NCBI RefSeq assembly: GCF_001425685.1
Contig: NZ_LMCY01000003.1
Coordinates: 341,863-396,599, forward strand
Reading direction: 5' to 3'
Length of the DNA: 54,737 nt
Origin: Massilia sp. Root335
GTDB lineage: Bacteria > Pseudomonadota > Gammaproteobacteria > Burkholderiales > Burkholderiaceae_D
Below are positions 28,764-40,130 of this stretch, piece by piece. The position numbers and the translations under genes are program-made. The notes below the pieces were generated by a model. That model was given only the letters and a program-made list of their open reading frames with translations. It was not told the origin of the DNA and did no database searches. Position 1 is the stretch's first letter. Every line of letters starts with the position of its first letter.

Positions 28764-30062
28764 TCAGGCGACTTTCTTTTCGTCGAAGAACTGTTCGTCC
28801 TCCGTCGAGCCGTGCAGCGCCGTCGTCGAGCTCTGGTGTTGCTGGATGGTCTGGGTGACGGCGTCGAAATAGCCGGTGCCCACTTCGCGCTGGTGCTTGA
28901 CGGCGGTGAAACCCTTGTCGGCGGCGGAGAATTCCGCTTCCTGCAGCTCGACGAAGGCCGACATGCCACGGCGCGCATAGCCGTGCGCCAGGTTGAACAT
29001 GCTGTAGTTCAGCGCATGGAAGCCGGCCAGCGTGATGAACTGGAATTTGTAGCCCATGGCGCCCAGTTCTTTCTGGAACTTGGCGATCGTGGCGTCGTCC
29101 AGGTTCTTCTTCCAGTTGAACGACGGCGAGCAGTTATAAGCGAGCATCTTGCCCGGGAATTTCGCATGGATGGCGTCGGCGAAGCGCTTGGCGAATTCCA
29201 GGTCCGGCTTGCCCGTCTCGCACCACACGAGGTCGGCAAACGGCGCATAGGCCAGGCCGCGCGCGATCGCCTGGTCGACGCCCGGCTTGACGCGGAAAAA
29301 GCCCTCGACCGTGCGCTCGCCCGTGCAGAACGGCTGGTCGTTGGCGTCGACGTCGGCCGTCAGCAGATCGGCCGCTTCGGCATCCGTACGGGCGACGAGG
29401 ATCGTCGGCGTACCCATCACGTCGGCCGCGAGGCGGGCCGCCGTCAGCTTCTCGACGGCTTCGCGCGTCGGCACGAGCACCTTGCCGCCCATGTGGCCGC
29501 ATTTCTTGACGGCGGCCAGCTGGTCTTCGAAGTGCACGCCGGCCGCGCCCGCTTCGATCATGGCCTTCATCAGCTCGAACGCGTTCAGCACGCCGCCGAA
29601 GCCGGCCTCCGCGTCGGCCACGATCGGCGCGAAATAATCGACGTCATCCTTGCCTTCCGACCATTGGATCTGGTCGGCGCGCTGGAACGTGTTGTTGATC
29701 CGCTTAACGACCATCGGCACCGAGTTGGCCGGATACAGCGACTGGTCCGGATACATCTCGCCGGCCAGGTTGGCGTCGCCGGCGACTTGCCAGCCCGACA
29801 GGTAGATGGCTTTCAGGCCGGCCTTGACCTGCTGCATGGCCTGGTTGCCCGTCAGCGCGCCGAGGGCGTTCACATACGGTTCGTTGTTGACCAGGTCCCA
29901 CAGCTTCTCGGCGCCGCGCCGCGCGAGCGTATGTTCGATCTGGACGGAGCCCCGCAGCCGTACGACGTCTTCCGCGGTGTAATTGCGGACGACACCTTTC
30001 CAGCGGGGGTTGGACTCCCAATCCTGTTGCAGGGCGGCGATTTGCTGTTCACGAGTTGCCAT
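28764..30062 (-). CDS. aceA: Isocitrate lyase
   Basis: AceA splits isocitrate to glyoxylate and succinate, the first step of the glyoxylate bypass used for growth on acetate and fatty acids. The 432-residue protein has the catalytic loop [14 protein letters not shown] with its Cys, [11 protein letters not shown], and [13 protein letters not shown], as in E. coli AceA (434). AGGAG precedes the ATG. No malate synthase is nearby. A promoter with a palindrome just upstream of the -35 (30113-30156) suggests regulation by a DNA-binding dimer. Confidence 0.97.
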   Translation of the reverse strand: MATREQQIAALQQDWESNPRWKGVVRNYTAEDVVRLRGSVQIEHTLARRGAEKLWDLVNNEPYVNALGALTGNQAMQQVKAGLKAIYLSGWQVAGDANLAGEMYPDQSLYPANSVPMVVKRINNTFQRADQIQWSEGKDDVDYFAPIVADAEAGFGGVLNAFELMKAMIEAGAAGVHFEDQLAAVKKCGHMGGKVLVPTREAVEKLTAARLAADVMGTPTILVARTDAEAADLLTADVDANDQPFCTGERTVEGFFRVKPGVDQAIARGLAYAPFADLVWCETGKPDLEFAKRFADAIHAKFPGKMLAYNCSPSFNWKKNLDDATIAKFQKELGAMGYKFQFITLAGFHALNYSMFNLAHGYARRGMSAFVELQEAEFSAADKGFTAVKHQREVGTGYFDAVTQTIQQHQSSTTALHGSTEDEQFFDEKKVA

Positions 30063-30112
30063 GGCGTTCTCCTGATTGAATAGCTGGGTTGGACAGTGAT
30101 TCCGTTAAAAAT

Positions 30113-30156
30113 ATGATAGCGCCGGTTGTGCGCAGCACCAATACTCTTATATAAGA
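30113..30156 (-). promoter_or_regulatory. aceA promoter with adjoining palindromic operator
   Basis: Minus-strand TTGGTG (30141-30136) and TATCAT (30118-30113) are separated by 17 bp. Three bases upstream of the -35 is the perfect 12-bp palindrome TCTTATATAAGA (30145-30156). The position suits an activator touching the polymerase or a repressor blocking it. I do not assign a regulator; the sequence is symmetrical enough for a GntR- or TetR-type dimer. Confidence 0.55.
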
Positions 30157-30590
30157 CATAGGACAGTTTTTATCTCCTTGAAAATCATATGCTTATAATC
30201 TTGTTTTCATGATACGAAAACATATTTCTCAGAATGGAAACCGTCGGGTGCGGCGCTCTTGTGCGCTTTTCACATCTGCGAACAGATTTTCATGATGTGG
30301 AATGTCGAGTGATATTTCCGCGAGGCACGTCGCCTATGCTGCCGCAAATGCCGCGGTTTTCCTTGACGGGGCAGTGCGCAATGCCGAAGAGAATCATTAA
30401 TGACGACATGCATCAAACGACCCAGGCATTTGCCCGGCTCAGCCGTTGTTACCGGTGATGCGTTAGTCGGCTAACAGAGCCATATCGCACCACCTCCTAC
30501 CCTTGCGGCACGGATCTCATCCGTATGTACCCGGCGGTCTCGCAGGACGCGAGCCGTCGGGTCCTTGTTGGTTCGCGAGAAGGAGAACAC
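30157..30590. other. AT-rich divergent intergenic region upstream of the PEP-CTERM gene
   Basis: About 430 bp without a convincing gene. It is AT-rich from 30157 to about 30300, with an inverted repeat GTTTTC-n7-GAAAAC (30203-30221) that could be a second operator. Near the PEP-CTERM gene there are two inverted repeats: ACGGAT-ctc-ATCCGT (about 30507-30521) and an imperfect ~13-bp hairpin with arms ACCCGGCGGTCTCG and CGAGCCGTCGGGT (about 30527-30561), just upstream of the ribosome binding site. These may shape the mRNA leader. A 74-codon open frame (30234-30458) has no family features. Confidence 0.4.
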
Positions 30591-31169
30591 ATGAAATCGC
30601 TTATCCGCAGTACCCTGCTGGGCGCGCTGCTGGGCGCCGGCACGCTCGTGTCGGCCCAGGCCGGCACGCTGGCATACCAGGGCGTCGACTTCACGTCGTC
30701 CTGGTCCGGCAACGTGCTGACCCTGGCCATCGACGCGTCGAACCCGACCGGCAGCTGGGCCGACGCCACCACCCTTGGGGCGCTGCAGCTGAAGGACCTC
30801 GGCAACTTCGACAGCGTGGCGCTCACGTCGGCGCCGCAGGGCGCGACGCACTGGACGCTGTCGAGCAATGAATTGAACGCGAACGGCTGCACCGGCGGCA
30901 GCCACGCCGGCACCGGGCTGTGCTTCTCGGGCGCGCACGTCGCGCTGACGGACGATATGGTGTTCCAGTTCACCTTTTCCGGCGGCAATCCCAACCCCAT
31001 CGCGCCCCAGCTCAAAGTGAATATGTTCGGCACGGACGGCGACCGCAAGGTCGGCAGCCTCATGGGCGCGCAGCTCCCGGTCGCGGCCGTGCCCGAGCCG
31101 CAGACCTATGCGATGCTGCTCGGCGGCCTCGGCCTGATGGGCTTGATGGCGCGGCGCCGCAAGCGCTGA
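30591..31169 (+). CDS. PEP-CTERM sorted secreted protein
   Basis: The 192-residue protein has an N-terminal signal peptide (SLIRSTLLGALLGAG, cleavage after SAQA), a beta-rich middle without a known domain, and a textbook PEP-CTERM tail: VPEPQTYAMLLGGLGLMGL followed by the basic end ARRRKR. Such proteins are processed by exosortase (EpsH/XrtA type) and usually act at the cell surface with exopolysaccharide. No exosortase gene is in the window. ATG 30591 is supported by AAGGAG. Two Cys (NGC and LCFSG) in the mature part may form a disulfide. Confidence 0.92.
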   Translation: MKSLIRSTLLGALLGAGTLVSAQAGTLAYQGVDFTSSWSGNVLTLAIDASNPTGSWADATTLGALQLKDLGNFDSVALTSAPQGATHWTLSSNELNANGCTGGSHAGTGLCFSGAHVALTDDMVFQFTFSGGNPNPIAPQLKVNMFGTDGDRKVGSLMGAQLPVAAVPEPQTYAMLLGGLGLMGLMARRRKR

Positions 31170-31183
31170 CGCGCGGCGCGCAC

Positions 31184-31226
31184 GAAAAAAAACGCCCTGC
31201 CGGCACTTGCCGACAGGGCGTTTTCG
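31184..31226. terminator. Bidirectional terminator between the PEP-CTERM gene and clpB
   Basis: A stem AACGCCCTG / CAGGGCGTT (31191-31199 with 31214-31222), extended by CCGGC / GCCGA-type pairs, separates convergent genes. On the plus strand it is followed by TTTTCG, on the minus strand by eight T, so it can stop both transcripts. Confidence 0.9.
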
Positions 31227-31246
31227 CTCCACGCAGCCGCGCGGGC

Positions 31247-33859
<2,613 letters not shown>

Positions 33860-33904
33860 ATTCAGTACCCCTGTGTGTTCGGGTTGGATTTCGAATTGAC
33901 ACCC

Positions 33905-33933
33905 AGTTAGGGATGCCATAGCGACTTTTCAAG
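33905..33933 (-). promoter_or_regulatory. Heat-shock (sigma-32) type promoter of clpB
   Basis: Minus-strand CTTGAAA (33933-33927) is a perfect RpoH -35, followed after 14 bp by CCCTAACT (33912-33905), close to the -10 consensus CCCCATNT. Position and spacing fit heat-shock control of clpB, as known in E. coli. Confidence 0.75.
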
Positions 33934-33977
33934 ATGTGAACACGCGGCCACGGGTCGTTTAATGTTGCTGCGATAAA

Positions 33978-35312
33978 ATGTTCGACATGCCCCCCTCCTT
34001 CTTATCCAGACATGTCGACGAACCGCTGCGCCTGCTGCCATACATGGCGAAGTGGCTGCTGCTCGCCCTCGCCGTCGGGCTGCTGTCCGGCTCCGCGTCC
34101 GCCTTCTTCCTGTTCGCGCTCGACTGGGCGACCGGCACGCGCATCGCCCACCGCTGGCTGATCGCCCTGCTGCCGCTGGCCGGGTTCGGCGTCGCCTGGC
34201 TGTACCTGCGCTTCGGCAGCGCCGTCGAGGCCGGCAACAACCTGCTGATCGACGCAATCCACGATCCCAGGAAAGTGATTCCGCTGCGCATGGCCCCACT
34301 CGTGCTGGGCGGCACCGTCGTCTCGCATCTGTTCGGCGCCTCCGTGGGGCGCGAGGGCACGGCCGTGCAGATGGGCGGCGCGCTGGCGGACCAGCTCACG
34401 CATGTGTTCAGGCTGAAACACGAGGACCGGCGCATCGTCCTGATGGCCGGCATCAGCGCCGGCTTCGCCTCCGTGTTCGGCACGCCGCTGGCGGGCGCCA
34501 TCTTCGGCCTGGAAGTGCTGGCCATCGGACGGCTGCGCTACGACGCCCTGCTCGCCTGCCTCGTGGCCGCCGTCGCCGGCGACCAGGTCTGCCTGCTGTG
34601 GAGCCAGCCGCTGGGCATCCACCACACGCACTATGCGATTGCCGCCGTGCCGGTGCTCGCGGCCTGGCCGCTGGCGGCCGTCGCCAGCGCGGGCGCCCTG
34701 TTCGGGCTTGCGGGCAAGCTGTTCGCGGATTGCACCCACGCACTGTCGAGCTGGATGAAGCGGCGCATATCGTATGGCCCGCTGCGTGCGCTGCTGGGCG
34801 GCATCGTCGTCGCGGCCTGTGCGTTGACGCTTGGCGCGGACCGCTACATCGGCCTCGGCATCCCGACCATCCAGGCCGCGTTCACGCAACCGCTGGCCCC
34901 CTGGGATTTCGCGGGCAAGATGGTCTTCACGGTCGCGTCGCTGGGCAGCGGCTTCAAGGGCGGCGAAGTGACGCCGCTGTTCTACATCGGCGCCACGCTC
35001 GGCAATGCGCTGGCGCCGCTGCTGCACCTGCCGATCGCGCTGCTGGCCGGCGTCGGCTTCGTGGCCGTGTTCGCCGGCGCGGCCAACACGCCGATCGCGT
35101 CGACCCTGATGGCGATCGAGCTGTTCGGCGCGGACGTGGGCGTGTATGCGGCCGTCGGGTGCGTGCTGGCCTATCTGTTTTCCGGCCACACGGGCATTTA
35201 CCGGGCCCAGCGCATCGGCCAGGCCAAGCATCGGTGGCGGGCGGCGCCGCCGCCGGCGGACACGCGCCTCGCCGACCTGGCCGCGCACCGTCAGCCGCCG
35301 GGCACGTCCTGA
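33978..35312 (+). CDS. ClC-type antiporter, probably fluoride-selective (CLC-F)
   Basis: The 444-residue polytopic membrane protein is a ClC-family transporter. The first selectivity loop, GSGIP in chloride members, reads GNNLL here (residues 86-90), and the gating-glutamate loop reads GREGTAVQMGG (E126) instead of GREGP. Both changes are those described for the fluoride/proton antiporters called CLC-F or EriC-F. The third loop is GFKGGEVTP. A Fluc gene (crcB) lies 0.5 kb away, supporting a role in fluoride export. No fluoride riboswitch is recognisable in the 58 bp upstream that separate it from the clpB leader. The C terminus has no CBS domains. Confidence 0.85.
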   Translation: MFDMPPSFLSRHVDEPLRLLPYMAKWLLLALAVGLLSGSASAFFLFALDWATGTRIAHRWLIALLPLAGFGVAWLYLRFGSAVEAGNNLLIDAIHDPRKVIPLRMAPLVLGGTVVSHLFGASVGREGTAVQMGGALADQLTHVFRLKHEDRRIVLMAGISAGFASVFGTPLAGAIFGLEVLAIGRLRYDALLACLVAAVAGDQVCLLWSQPLGIHHTHYAIAAVPVLAAWPLAAVASAGALFGLAGKLFADCTHALSSWMKRRISYGPLRALLGGIVVAACALTLGADRYIGLGIPTIQAAFTQPLAPWDFAGKMVFTVASLGSGFKGGEVTPLFYIGATLGNALAPLLHLPIALLAGVGFVAVFAGAANTPIASTLMAIELFGADVGVYAAVGCVLAYLFSGHTGIYRAQRIGQAKHRWRAAPPPADTRLADLAAHRQPPGTS

Positions 35313-35334
35313 CCGCGCATCACGCTCGACCCGG

Positions 35335-35760
35335 TCAGGCCTGCTGCGCCAGCGGGGCCTCGCCCGCCGCGGCGAGATCGCGCACGTTCTTCTGCACGGC
35401 GACGATGGCGAACAGGGTCAGCACGAACGACATCGCATAAAACCCTTTCTCGCTCGGCATCAGCGTGGCATTCCACAGGCCGACCGTCAGCAACCCCACG
35501 GCCGCGATCAACGAGACCCAGCACAGCCCGACGTACATACCCGTCACCGGCAGGCTCTCGGCGCGGTCGCGCAAGGTCTTTTGCAGCGACACGGCGGCAA
35601 AGCAGCCGTACAGCAGGATGGTCAGGTAATACCCTTTTTCGTTGAGCTGCATCTGTGCATTCCACAGACCGGCAAGATAAGCGAGGATGCCGACGATCAT
35701 GGCGCACCAGGATGCGCCGACGAAGGCGGGGCTCGGACGCGCGGACGGATGCTGGTTCAT
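35335..35760 (-). CDS. YiaA/YiaB family inner-membrane protein with internal duplication
   Basis: The 141-residue protein holds two copies of the two-helix yiaAB unit. The first reads AYLAGLWNAQMQLNEKGYY and the second LLTVGLWNATLMPSEKGFY; each is followed by another hydrophobic helix and a short basic loop (LQKTLRD, VQKNVRD). Four membrane helices are predicted in all. The family has no known function. It lies between the CLC-F and crcB genes on the crcB strand, about 80 bp downstream of crcB, so it may be cotranscribed with moaE and crcB. Confidence 0.85.
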   Translation of the reverse strand: MNQHPSARPSPAFVGASWCAMIVGILAYLAGLWNAQMQLNEKGYYLTILLYGCFAAVSLQKTLRDRAESLPVTGMYVGLCWVSLIAAVGLLTVGLWNATLMPSEKGFYAMSFVLTLFAIVAVQKNVRDLAAAGEAPLAQQA

Positions 35761-35842
35761 GGCGTTCTCCTTTTAAATGAAAATAGGACTTTGCCAGATT
35801 GCAACGCCAGCACCTTGCGCGCAAGCGAACACGCACGAGGTA

Positions 35843-36226
35843 TCAGGCAATGGCACGCCAGGTAGCATATCCCGCTATGCAGAACCCGATCGACCCCAGC
35901 AGGTGCAGTGCCGAATGCGTCAATGCCCAGCTGTAATGGCCCCGTTGCAGCAACACCATCGCTTCGCCGGAAAAGCTGGAAAACGTCGTCAGGCCGCCGA
36001 GGAAGCCCGTGATGACGAACAGGCGCCACGCCGGGGACAATGCGGGCAGCGTATCGAAGAATCCGAGCGCCAGCCCGATCAGGTAGCCGCCGACGAGGTT
36101 GGCGACGAGCGTCCCCAGCTGGATGTGGGCGTGCAGTTGCCCGAGCAGGATGGTGAGGCCCCAGCGCAGCCAGGCGCCGAGGGCCGCCCCGACGGCGACC
36201 GCGATCCAGCTCAGCGGCTGGCCCAC
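35843..36226 (-). CDS. crcB: Fluoride ion channel Fluc/CrcB
   Basis: CrcB forms a dual-topology dimer that passes fluoride out of the cell. The 127-residue protein has four hydrophobic helices, the conserved Asn in ANLVGGYLIG and the GFLGGLTTFSSFS signature with the Phe/Thr/Ser residues that line the pore. Its start overlaps the end of moaE by 16 bp, so it depends on moaE transcription and perhaps translation. With the CLC-F gene nearby the cell carries both known types of fluoride exporter. Confidence 0.95.
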   Translation of the reverse strand: MGQPLSWIAVAVGAALGAWLRWGLTILLGQLHAHIQLGTLVANLVGGYLIGLALGFFDTLPALSPAWRLFVITGFLGGLTTFSSFSGEAMVLLQRGHYSWALTHSALHLLGSIGFCIAGYATWRAIA

Positions 36227-36714
36227 TTGGCCCGGGCCGTATCGTCCGTCACGCGCGCATCGACCCAGCGCGCGCCGTTCGGCGTCTGCTCCTTCTTCCA
36301 GAACGGCGCGTCCGTCTTGAGGTAATCCATGATGAATTCGCAGGCCGCGAACGCTTCGCCACGGTGCGCGGCCGTGCAGGCGACGAGGACGATCTGGTCC
36401 AGCGGCCGCATCGGACCGATGCGGTGGACGACGACGACGCCGTACAGCGGCCAGCGGCCGCGCGCCTGCTCGACGATGTCGTGCAGGGCCCGCTCCGTCA
36501 TGCCCGGATAATGCTCCAGCTCGAGCTCGGCCACGCTGTCGCCGTCGTTCATGTCGCGCACCGTGCCGACGAAGCTGACGACGGCTCCCACGCGCGCGTC
36601 GCCGGCGCGCAGGCGCGCGAGCTCGGTACTCACGTCGAAGTCGGCGCTCTCGACGCGGATCTCGGTAGTGTCCCGCAGTTGCCCGCTCATTTGCGCGTTC
36701 ACTTGCCCGTTCAC
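36211..36714 (-). CDS. moaE: Molybdopterin synthase catalytic subunit MoaE
   Basis: MoaE, with MoaD, inserts two sulfurs into cyclic pyranopterin monophosphate to make molybdopterin. The 167-residue protein has GAVVSFVGTVRD, LELEHYPGMTE, VVVVHRIGPM and KTDAPFWKKE, covering the substrate and catalytic Lys regions. The start is GTG at 36714, supported by AAGGAGG immediately upstream and overlapping the stop of the DUF349 gene (GTGA); ATG 36690 is a weaker alternative. No moaD, moaA or moeA is adjacent, unlike the common moeA-moaD-moaE order. It overlaps crcB by 16 bp. Confidence 0.94.
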   Translation of the reverse strand: MNGQVNAQMSGQLRDTTEIRVESADFDVSTELARLRAGDARVGAVVSFVGTVRDMNDGDSVAELELEHYPGMTERALHDIVEQARGRWPLYGVVVVHRIGPMRPLDQIVLVACTAAHRGEAFAACEFIMDYLKTDAPFWKKEQTPNGARWVDARVTDDTARAKWASR

Positions 36715-39401
36715 TTGCCCTCCTTGGCCAGGCGCAGCGCCAGCTGCTCGATGCGCGACGCCGTGCGCGCGTCGACGAGGGCCGGCAGCGCGTACAGGTC
36801 GCGCAGGCGGGTCCCCGCGCCGCCCTGGGCGCCGCGGCCCGCGCCGTGTCCGGCCTTGAGCGAGGATTGCAGCACCTCGACCTGCAATTTCAGGCGCTCG
36901 CGCGCGAATTCCAGACCGCTGTCGATGCCGGCGCCGATCTCCAGGCGCAGCAGGTCATGCAACAGCGTGGCGCGGTTGTCTTCCAGCTCGCGCGCATAGG
37001 CGGCCCTTGCTTCCGGACTGCCGAGCAGCGCGGCCAGGGCCGCGTCGAAACGGGTCCGGAGCACGCGTTCCATCTCGGCGTCGAGCGCCGGCAACGCGGT
37101 CCAGCGAGCCTCCCAGTCGGTGTCGAAGGCGGCGGCCGACGCGACGGCATCCTCGACCTCCTGCACGAGGCGCAGCTTGTCGCGCAACATGCCCGCCTGG
37201 GCGACGCCGGCGGCGCGGCGGGCCTGGTCGACATGCTGTTGAACGTGCGCCACGGCCGCGTGAAAGCGTTTTTCGACACGGGCCTCGTGGGCGCGCGGCA
37301 CCGGGCCGATCGCCTGCCACTCCGCCTGCGCCTCGCGCAGCAGCTTGGCGGCCGCGGCCGGGGTGGCGTCGGCGGCGGCCGCTTCCAGCCGCGCGCTGAT
37401 CGCTTCCTTGGCGGCCTCGTGGGCGCGGCGCTCGATGTCCGCTTCGTGCATCGTCTCCTTGCGGCGCTGGAACACGTCGTCGCACACGGCGCGGAAACGC
37501 TGCCACAGCGCCTGCTCGCTCTTGCGCTCGAGCGGCAGCGCGCGCGCATGCTCCTGCCAGCGCTGCTGCAGCGCGCGCATCGCGTCGATCGCATGGCGGT
37601 CGTGCGGATCGATGGCGGCCGCTTCCTCGATGATGGCTTCGCGCTCGGCCATTTCCGCCTTGCGCTGCTCTTCGAGCGGTCCCTGCAGCACGTTCAGCGC
37701 ATCCGTGAACTGGGCATCCAGGCGTTTCTTTTCCTTGCGGTCGATGGCGCCCAGGTGGCTCCACGCGAGGCGCAGCCGCTGGACGGTGCCGGCCACGTGC
37801 TTCCATTCGGCGCTGCCGTCGCGCAGGCGCGCGATCTCGGCCTGCGCTTCGTCGACGAGCGCCTGGCCGCGCGCCGCGTTCGCATGACGCTCGTCGGCCA
37901 GGTGGCGGAAGTGGGCCGCGGCCGGCGCATAGGCGGCCGTGCAGGCGGCGTCGAAACGCTCCCACAAGCTCTTGGGCGCGGCGCCGGACAGGCTGTCGAG
38001 CGCCTTCCAGCGGTCGCGCATGCTGCCGACCTTCTTGGCCAGCTCGCTCATCGCCAGGTTTTGCGTGGACAGGGATTCGACCGTCTTGATGAGTTCTTCG
38101 CGCGACACGTTGCCGCCCCAGCGCGCCCAGTCGGACAGGCGCTTGAGCTCGGCACGCAGATGGGTCAGGCGGTCGGACTGGGCCGGACTCAGGCGCATGC
38201 CCTTTTCGCGCGCGTCCTTCAACGTCTTGTCGTGGTCGGCGGCGGCGCCCAGCGAACCCTGCTGCAAGGCCGCTTCCATCGCATCCATCGTATCGATGAA
38301 ATGCTGGTCGGCGCCGCGCGGCTTGCTGTCCTTGCTGTCCTTGCTGTCCTTGCTGTCCTTGCTGTCCTTGCTGTCCTTGTTGTCCTTGTTGCCTTCCTTG
38401 CCGATCGCCTTGCCGCCGGCGTGACCGCCTTCCGGCGCTGGCGCGCGCGCTTCCTTCGGCTTGCGCGGCTCGGGCTGCGGCAGCGTGGCCAGCAAGGCGT
38501 CGAAGCGACGCTGCAGCTCGGCGGCCTCGTCCACCTGGGGCGGCGGCGGGAGGGCCTTCCATTCGCGCCGCAACGCCTCCGCGTTCAGTTCGGCAACGGG
38601 CCTGGCCTGCTGGGCGTCGAGGAACGCGCCGCGTGCCGCCAGCGCGGCCTGCCCCGCTTCCTGCACCTGCAAGCCGGCCCGCAGCTTCTGCATCTCGGTC
38701 GTGACCTCCGCCACGAGGGTGCGCGGCAGCGACGGATGCTCGGGCGAGCGCATGGCGGCGTCCTGTTCCTGCGCCAGCGCGTCGAGGCGCCGGGCCAGTT
38801 CGGCCGCGGACAGTCCGGCCGCGCCCAGCTGGCGCAACGCGGCCACGCGGTCGATCATGGCGCGCTGCAGGGCCACCTGCGCTTCCAGGCGCCGGGCCAG
38901 CGCGGCGCGCGCGGCCTGGAAGGCGGCATCGAGCTCGGGCGCGGAAATCACGGACCATTTGCGGTCCAGGTCGGCCACGTGGTTCGGCGTCAGCAAGGTA
39001 TCCTTGAGGAGCGACTCGGCGTGCTCGACGGCGCCCTGGGCGCGCCGGTGCTCGGCCTCGCGGTGACGGTGCGCATCGAGGCGCGACTGCATCAGCTTGG
39101 CGACGCGGCGATCGGTATTGCGCATCGCGGTATGGACACGCTCGAGCTGCGCCGGGCTATGGACGAACTCGGCGGCGGAAAGCCGCAGTTCGGAAAATTC
39201 GCATTGGAGGATGAATTCCACCGCGGCGGCTTCGTCATCGCCGAGGCGGCTCAGCTTTTCAGCCTGGGCCGTACGTTGATGATTGGACGCCTGCGTGGAG
39301 GCGGATGCGGACGGTTCCGCTTGCGCCCCCGCTTGTGCTCCCTGCCCGGCCGGCTTGTCGCCGGGCTTGTCGCCCGGCCGCTTGAATAGGAACTCGAACA
39401 T
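36711..39401 (-). CDS. Large DUF349 repeat protein with low-complexity linker
   Basis: The 896-residue, highly charged and helical protein contains at least four DUF349-like repeats, for example DRWKALDSLSGAAPKSLWER, LQQRWQEHARAL with LWQRFRAVCDDVF, and EAQAEWQAIGPVPRAHEARV. An early Ala/Gln-rich stretch and a low-complexity linker around residues 340-360 (six to seven DSK steps after NKDNKD) look unstructured. No signal peptide or membrane helix is seen. DUF349 proteins are uncharacterised; coiled-coil scaffolding is a guess. It is cotranscribed with moaE (4-bp overlap), a pairing with no obvious functional logic. Confidence 0.85.
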   Translation of the reverse strand: MFEFLFKRPGDKPGDKPAGQGAQAGAQAEPSASASTQASNHQRTAQAEKLSRLGDDEAAAVEFILQCEFSELRLSAAEFVHSPAQLERVHTAMRNTDRRVAKLMQSRLDAHRHREAEHRRAQGAVEHAESLLKDTLLTPNHVADLDRKWSVISAPELDAAFQAARAALARRLEAQVALQRAMIDRVAALRQLGAAGLSAAELARRLDALAQEQDAAMRSPEHPSLPRTLVAEVTTEMQKLRAGLQVQEAGQAALAARGAFLDAQQARPVAELNAEALRREWKALPPPPQVDEAAELQRRFDALLATLPQPEPRKPKEARAPAPEGGHAGGKAIGKEGNKDNKDSKDSKDSKDSKDSKDSKPRGADQHFIDTMDAMEAALQQGSLGAAADHDKTLKDAREKGMRLSPAQSDRLTHLRAELKRLSDWARWGGNVSREELIKTVESLSTQNLAMSELAKKVGSMRDRWKALDSLSGAAPKSLWERFDAACTAAYAPAAAHFRHLADERHANAARGQALVDEAQAEIARLRDGSAEWKHVAGTVQRLRLAWSHLGAIDRKEKKRLDAQFTDALNVLQGPLEEQRKAEMAEREAIIEEAAAIDPHDRHAIDAMRALQQRWQEHARALPLERKSEQALWQRFRAVCDDVFQRRKETMHEADIERRAHEAAKEAISARLEAAAADATPAAAAKLLREAQAEWQAIGPVPRAHEARVEKRFHAAVAHVQQHVDQARRAAGVAQAGMLRDKLRLVQEVEDAVASAAAFDTDWEARWTALPALDAEMERVLRTRFDAALAALLGSPEARAAYARELEDNRATLLHDLLRLEIGAGIDSGLEFARERLKLQVEVLQSSLKAGHGAGRGAQGGAGTRLRDLYALPALVDARTASRIEQLALRLAKEGK
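38323..38394. repeat. 9-bp minisatellite inside the DUF349 gene
   Basis: Six perfect tandem copies of TTGCTGTCC (38323-38376) are followed by a degenerate TTGTTGTCC (38377-38385) and a further partial copy. On the coding strand each unit encodes a Lys-Asp-Ser step. Because the unit is a multiple of three, changes in copy number would alter linker length without a frameshift. Confidence 0.95.
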
Positions 39402-39506
39402 GATGAAATCGCACTTCCAAAATCGCCATCATAGCAAAGAACCCTGATGGCCCCGTAACGCCAGCCCTGGGCGTGCGAGCAACATGTTCGCCATCGCCTC
39501 TCGATC

Positions 39507-40130
39507 TCAGTGAGCGGCGGTCAGTATCTCGTGCCGGCGGCCGAATTCGGGCTGCAGCGGATCGCGCCCTTGGGCCGCCTGGCCGGCATGCCCGACCAGC
39601 TCGCGGCGCGGACGGCGCGGGTCGCCGCGGTGTTCCTGCGCATACGCATCGTGGGCCAGCATCTGGTTGGCGACCGCAAACCAGGCGTCGCCGCCGACCG
39701 CCGCCCGCGCCAGCGGGAACAGCTCGTGTTCCTCGCGCTCCAGCCGGCTGCGCAGCGCCGCGACGCAGCACTCGACGGCGTCGCAGAACACGTCGCGCGG
39801 CACCGGATGGTCGGCCGCGCCGACGCAGGCTTCGGCCGCGCCCATCGCGGCGGCCGCCTGGCCGCTGAGCCGTTCGAGCTCCGCCAGCAAGCCGTCGGCT
39901 GCCGCCGTGCTGCGGCGCAGGGCCGGCACGAGGAATTTGTCGAGCTTGCGCCAATGACAATTGTCATAGGCCTGGCGCAGGGTGGCGCACAGCTGCGCCG
40001 CCCGGCCGGCGGCCAGCGTGCTGAAGTCACCCGGCAGCGCGCTCAGTTCGTCGAGCAGCGACTGCAGGGCCGCGCGCACGGTCGTCTGTTCGACGGACAG
40101 GGCGACGAGGGTATAAGTCGATGTCAGCAT
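39507..40130 (-). CDS. Hemerythrin-like (HHE) domain protein
   Basis: The 207-residue helical protein has an N-terminal bundle (AYDNCHWRKLDKFLVPALRR) and a later LEREEHELFPLARAAV segment, which match the iron-ligand helices of hemerythrin-like domains (Glu/His in EEHELFPL). A His near the end (MLAHDAYAQEH) may complete the site. Such proteins bind oxygen, nitric oxide or iron. The ligand set is less clear than in classical hemerythrins, so the assignment is tentative. It is monocistronic. The ~240 bp upstream contain no gene. Confidence 0.6.
   Translation of the reverse strand: MLTSTYTLVALSVEQTTVRAALQSLLDELSALPGDFSTLAAGRAAQLCATLRQAYDNCHWRKLDKFLVPALRRSTAAADGLLAELERLSGQAAAAMGAAEACVGAADHPVPRDVFCDAVECCVAALRSRLEREEHELFPLARAAVGGDAWFAVANQMLAHDAYAQEHRGDPRRPRRELVGHAGQAAQGRDPLQPEFGRRHEILTAAH

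Noticed and set aside
30234..30458. 74-codon open frame between aceA and the PEP-CTERM gene
   Set aside because: No ribosome binding site, no recognisable domain, and it lies in an AT-rich regulatory stretch with inverted repeats.
30380..30475. c-di-GMP (GEMM) riboswitch before the PEP-CTERM gene
   Set aside because: GTTACCGGTGATG resembles part of the motif, but the other conserved GEMM segments are missing.
33920..33977. Fluoride riboswitch before the CLC-F gene
   Set aside because: Only 58 bp are available and the GGNGATGG...CTGAAG-type core of the crcB motif is not present.
39954..39967. 14-bp perfect palindrome ATGACAATTGTCAT
   Set aside because: It lies inside the hemerythrin-like coding region far from its start; a single palindrome of this length in 54 kb has little weight.
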